Assembly: GCA_002727695.1 (NCBI GenBank)
Contig: PBXT01000112.1
Coordinates: forward strand, 1-5,091
DNA length: 5,091 nucleotides
Source of the DNA: Methanobacteriota archaeon
Lineage (GTDB): Archaea > Thermoplasmatota > Poseidoniia > Poseidoniales > Poseidoniaceae
Direction: 5' to 3'
Made by a program: the position numbers and the translations under genes
In this document: piece after piece, positions 5,022 through 5,091 of the stretch
Layout of the letters: the number at the start of each line of letters is the position of its first letter
How positions within the stretch are numbered: position 1 is the first letter of the stretch
Notes under the pieces: generated by a model
What the model was told of the DNA's origin: nothing
Seen by the model: the letters and a program-made list of their open reading frames with translations, nothing else
Database searches by the model: none

Positions 5022-5091
5022 ATGGGAATATTTGCATTCAAACTACCAGATATTGGAGAAGGAGTTGTAGAAGGAGAAGTCGTAGAATGGA
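5022..5091 (+). CDS. bkdB: Dihydrolipoyl acyltransferase E2, N-terminal fragment (lipoyl domain start)
   Basis: Only the first 23 codons lie in the window. They read as the opening of a biotinyl/lipoyl attachment domain: KLPDIGEGVVEGEVVEW at residues 7-23, the classic PDIGEG signature of E2 proteins. E2 forms the core of the complex and transfers the branched-chain acyl group to CoA; its lipoyl-lysine motif should lie about 20 residues past the window edge. GGAGG (5010-5014) lies 7 bases before the ATG. The position directly after E1-alpha and E1-beta supports the E2 assignment over another lipoyl-domain protein such as a biotin carboxylase carrier. Confidence 0.9.
   Translation, partial: MGIFAFKLPDIGEGVVEGEVVEW

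Larger units (their letters stand above)
1821..5091 (+). other. Predicted operon: lipA - bkdA1 - bkdA2 - bkdB (continues beyond window)
   Basis: Four same-strand genes are separated by 7, 9 and 2 bp with no room for internal promoters or terminators. Each junction has a strong Shine-Dalgarno at or over the preceding stop (GGAGTGA at 2744-2750, GAGGTGAT at 3998-4005, GGAGG at 5010-5014), as expected for translationally coupled genes. The set joins the lipoyl cofactor synthase to the lipoyl-dependent complex. E3 (dihydrolipoyl dehydrogenase) would be expected further right or elsewhere. Confidence 0.85.

Overview
This window most likely comes from a marine planktonic archaeon, probably a Marine Group II/III (Poseidoniales-like) euryarchaeon. 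The clearest support is the tRNA-Leu(UAA). Its GCGGGGG acceptor stem and its D-arm, which runs GTTGCCGAG then TGGTCAAAGGC, are of the archaeal/eukaryal Leu type, not the bacterial one. The protein-coding genes look bacterial in affinity. A mosaic of this kind is known for these archaea, but the exact lineage is my inference.

Layout from left to right. Positions 1-737 (minus strand) hold the N-terminal 245 residues of a secreted protein of unknown function, cut by the window edge. A 188-bp intergenic region follows (738-925). It contains a CCC-TAC-GGG hairpin and possible promoters for the flanking divergent genes. The tRNA-Leu(UAA) with an encoded CCA occupies 926-1010 (plus). One base later comes the stop codon of a convergent SDR gene (1012-1725, minus), whose motifs resemble pteridine reductase (PTR1/FolM) more than ordinary FabG. 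A 95-bp divergent region (1726-1820) carries a second hairpin, CCC-TTC-GGG, in front of lipA.

From 1821 to the right edge runs a tight plus-strand operon: lipA (lipoyl synthase), then E1-alpha, E1-beta and the start of E2 of a branched-chain 2-oxo acid dehydrogenase complex of the Pseudomonas bkdA1/bkdA2/bkdB kind. The gaps between genes are 7, 9 and 2 bp, and each gene has a Shine-Dalgarno sequence lying at, or overlapping, the end of the gene before it.

The operon makes functional sense as a unit. E2 carries lipoyl groups, LipA inserts the sulfurs that finish the lipoyl cofactor, and the E1 alpha/beta heterotetramer decarboxylates 2-oxo acids from Val, Leu and Ile breakdown onto that lipoyl arm. 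E3 would be expected downstream or elsewhere. I see no mobile element, CRISPR array, phage or defence system, and nothing that I would call a wholly new system. The points most worth a second look are the cofactor-synthase-plus-client operon in an archaeal setting, the PTR1-like reductase, and the two look-alike intergenic hairpins.
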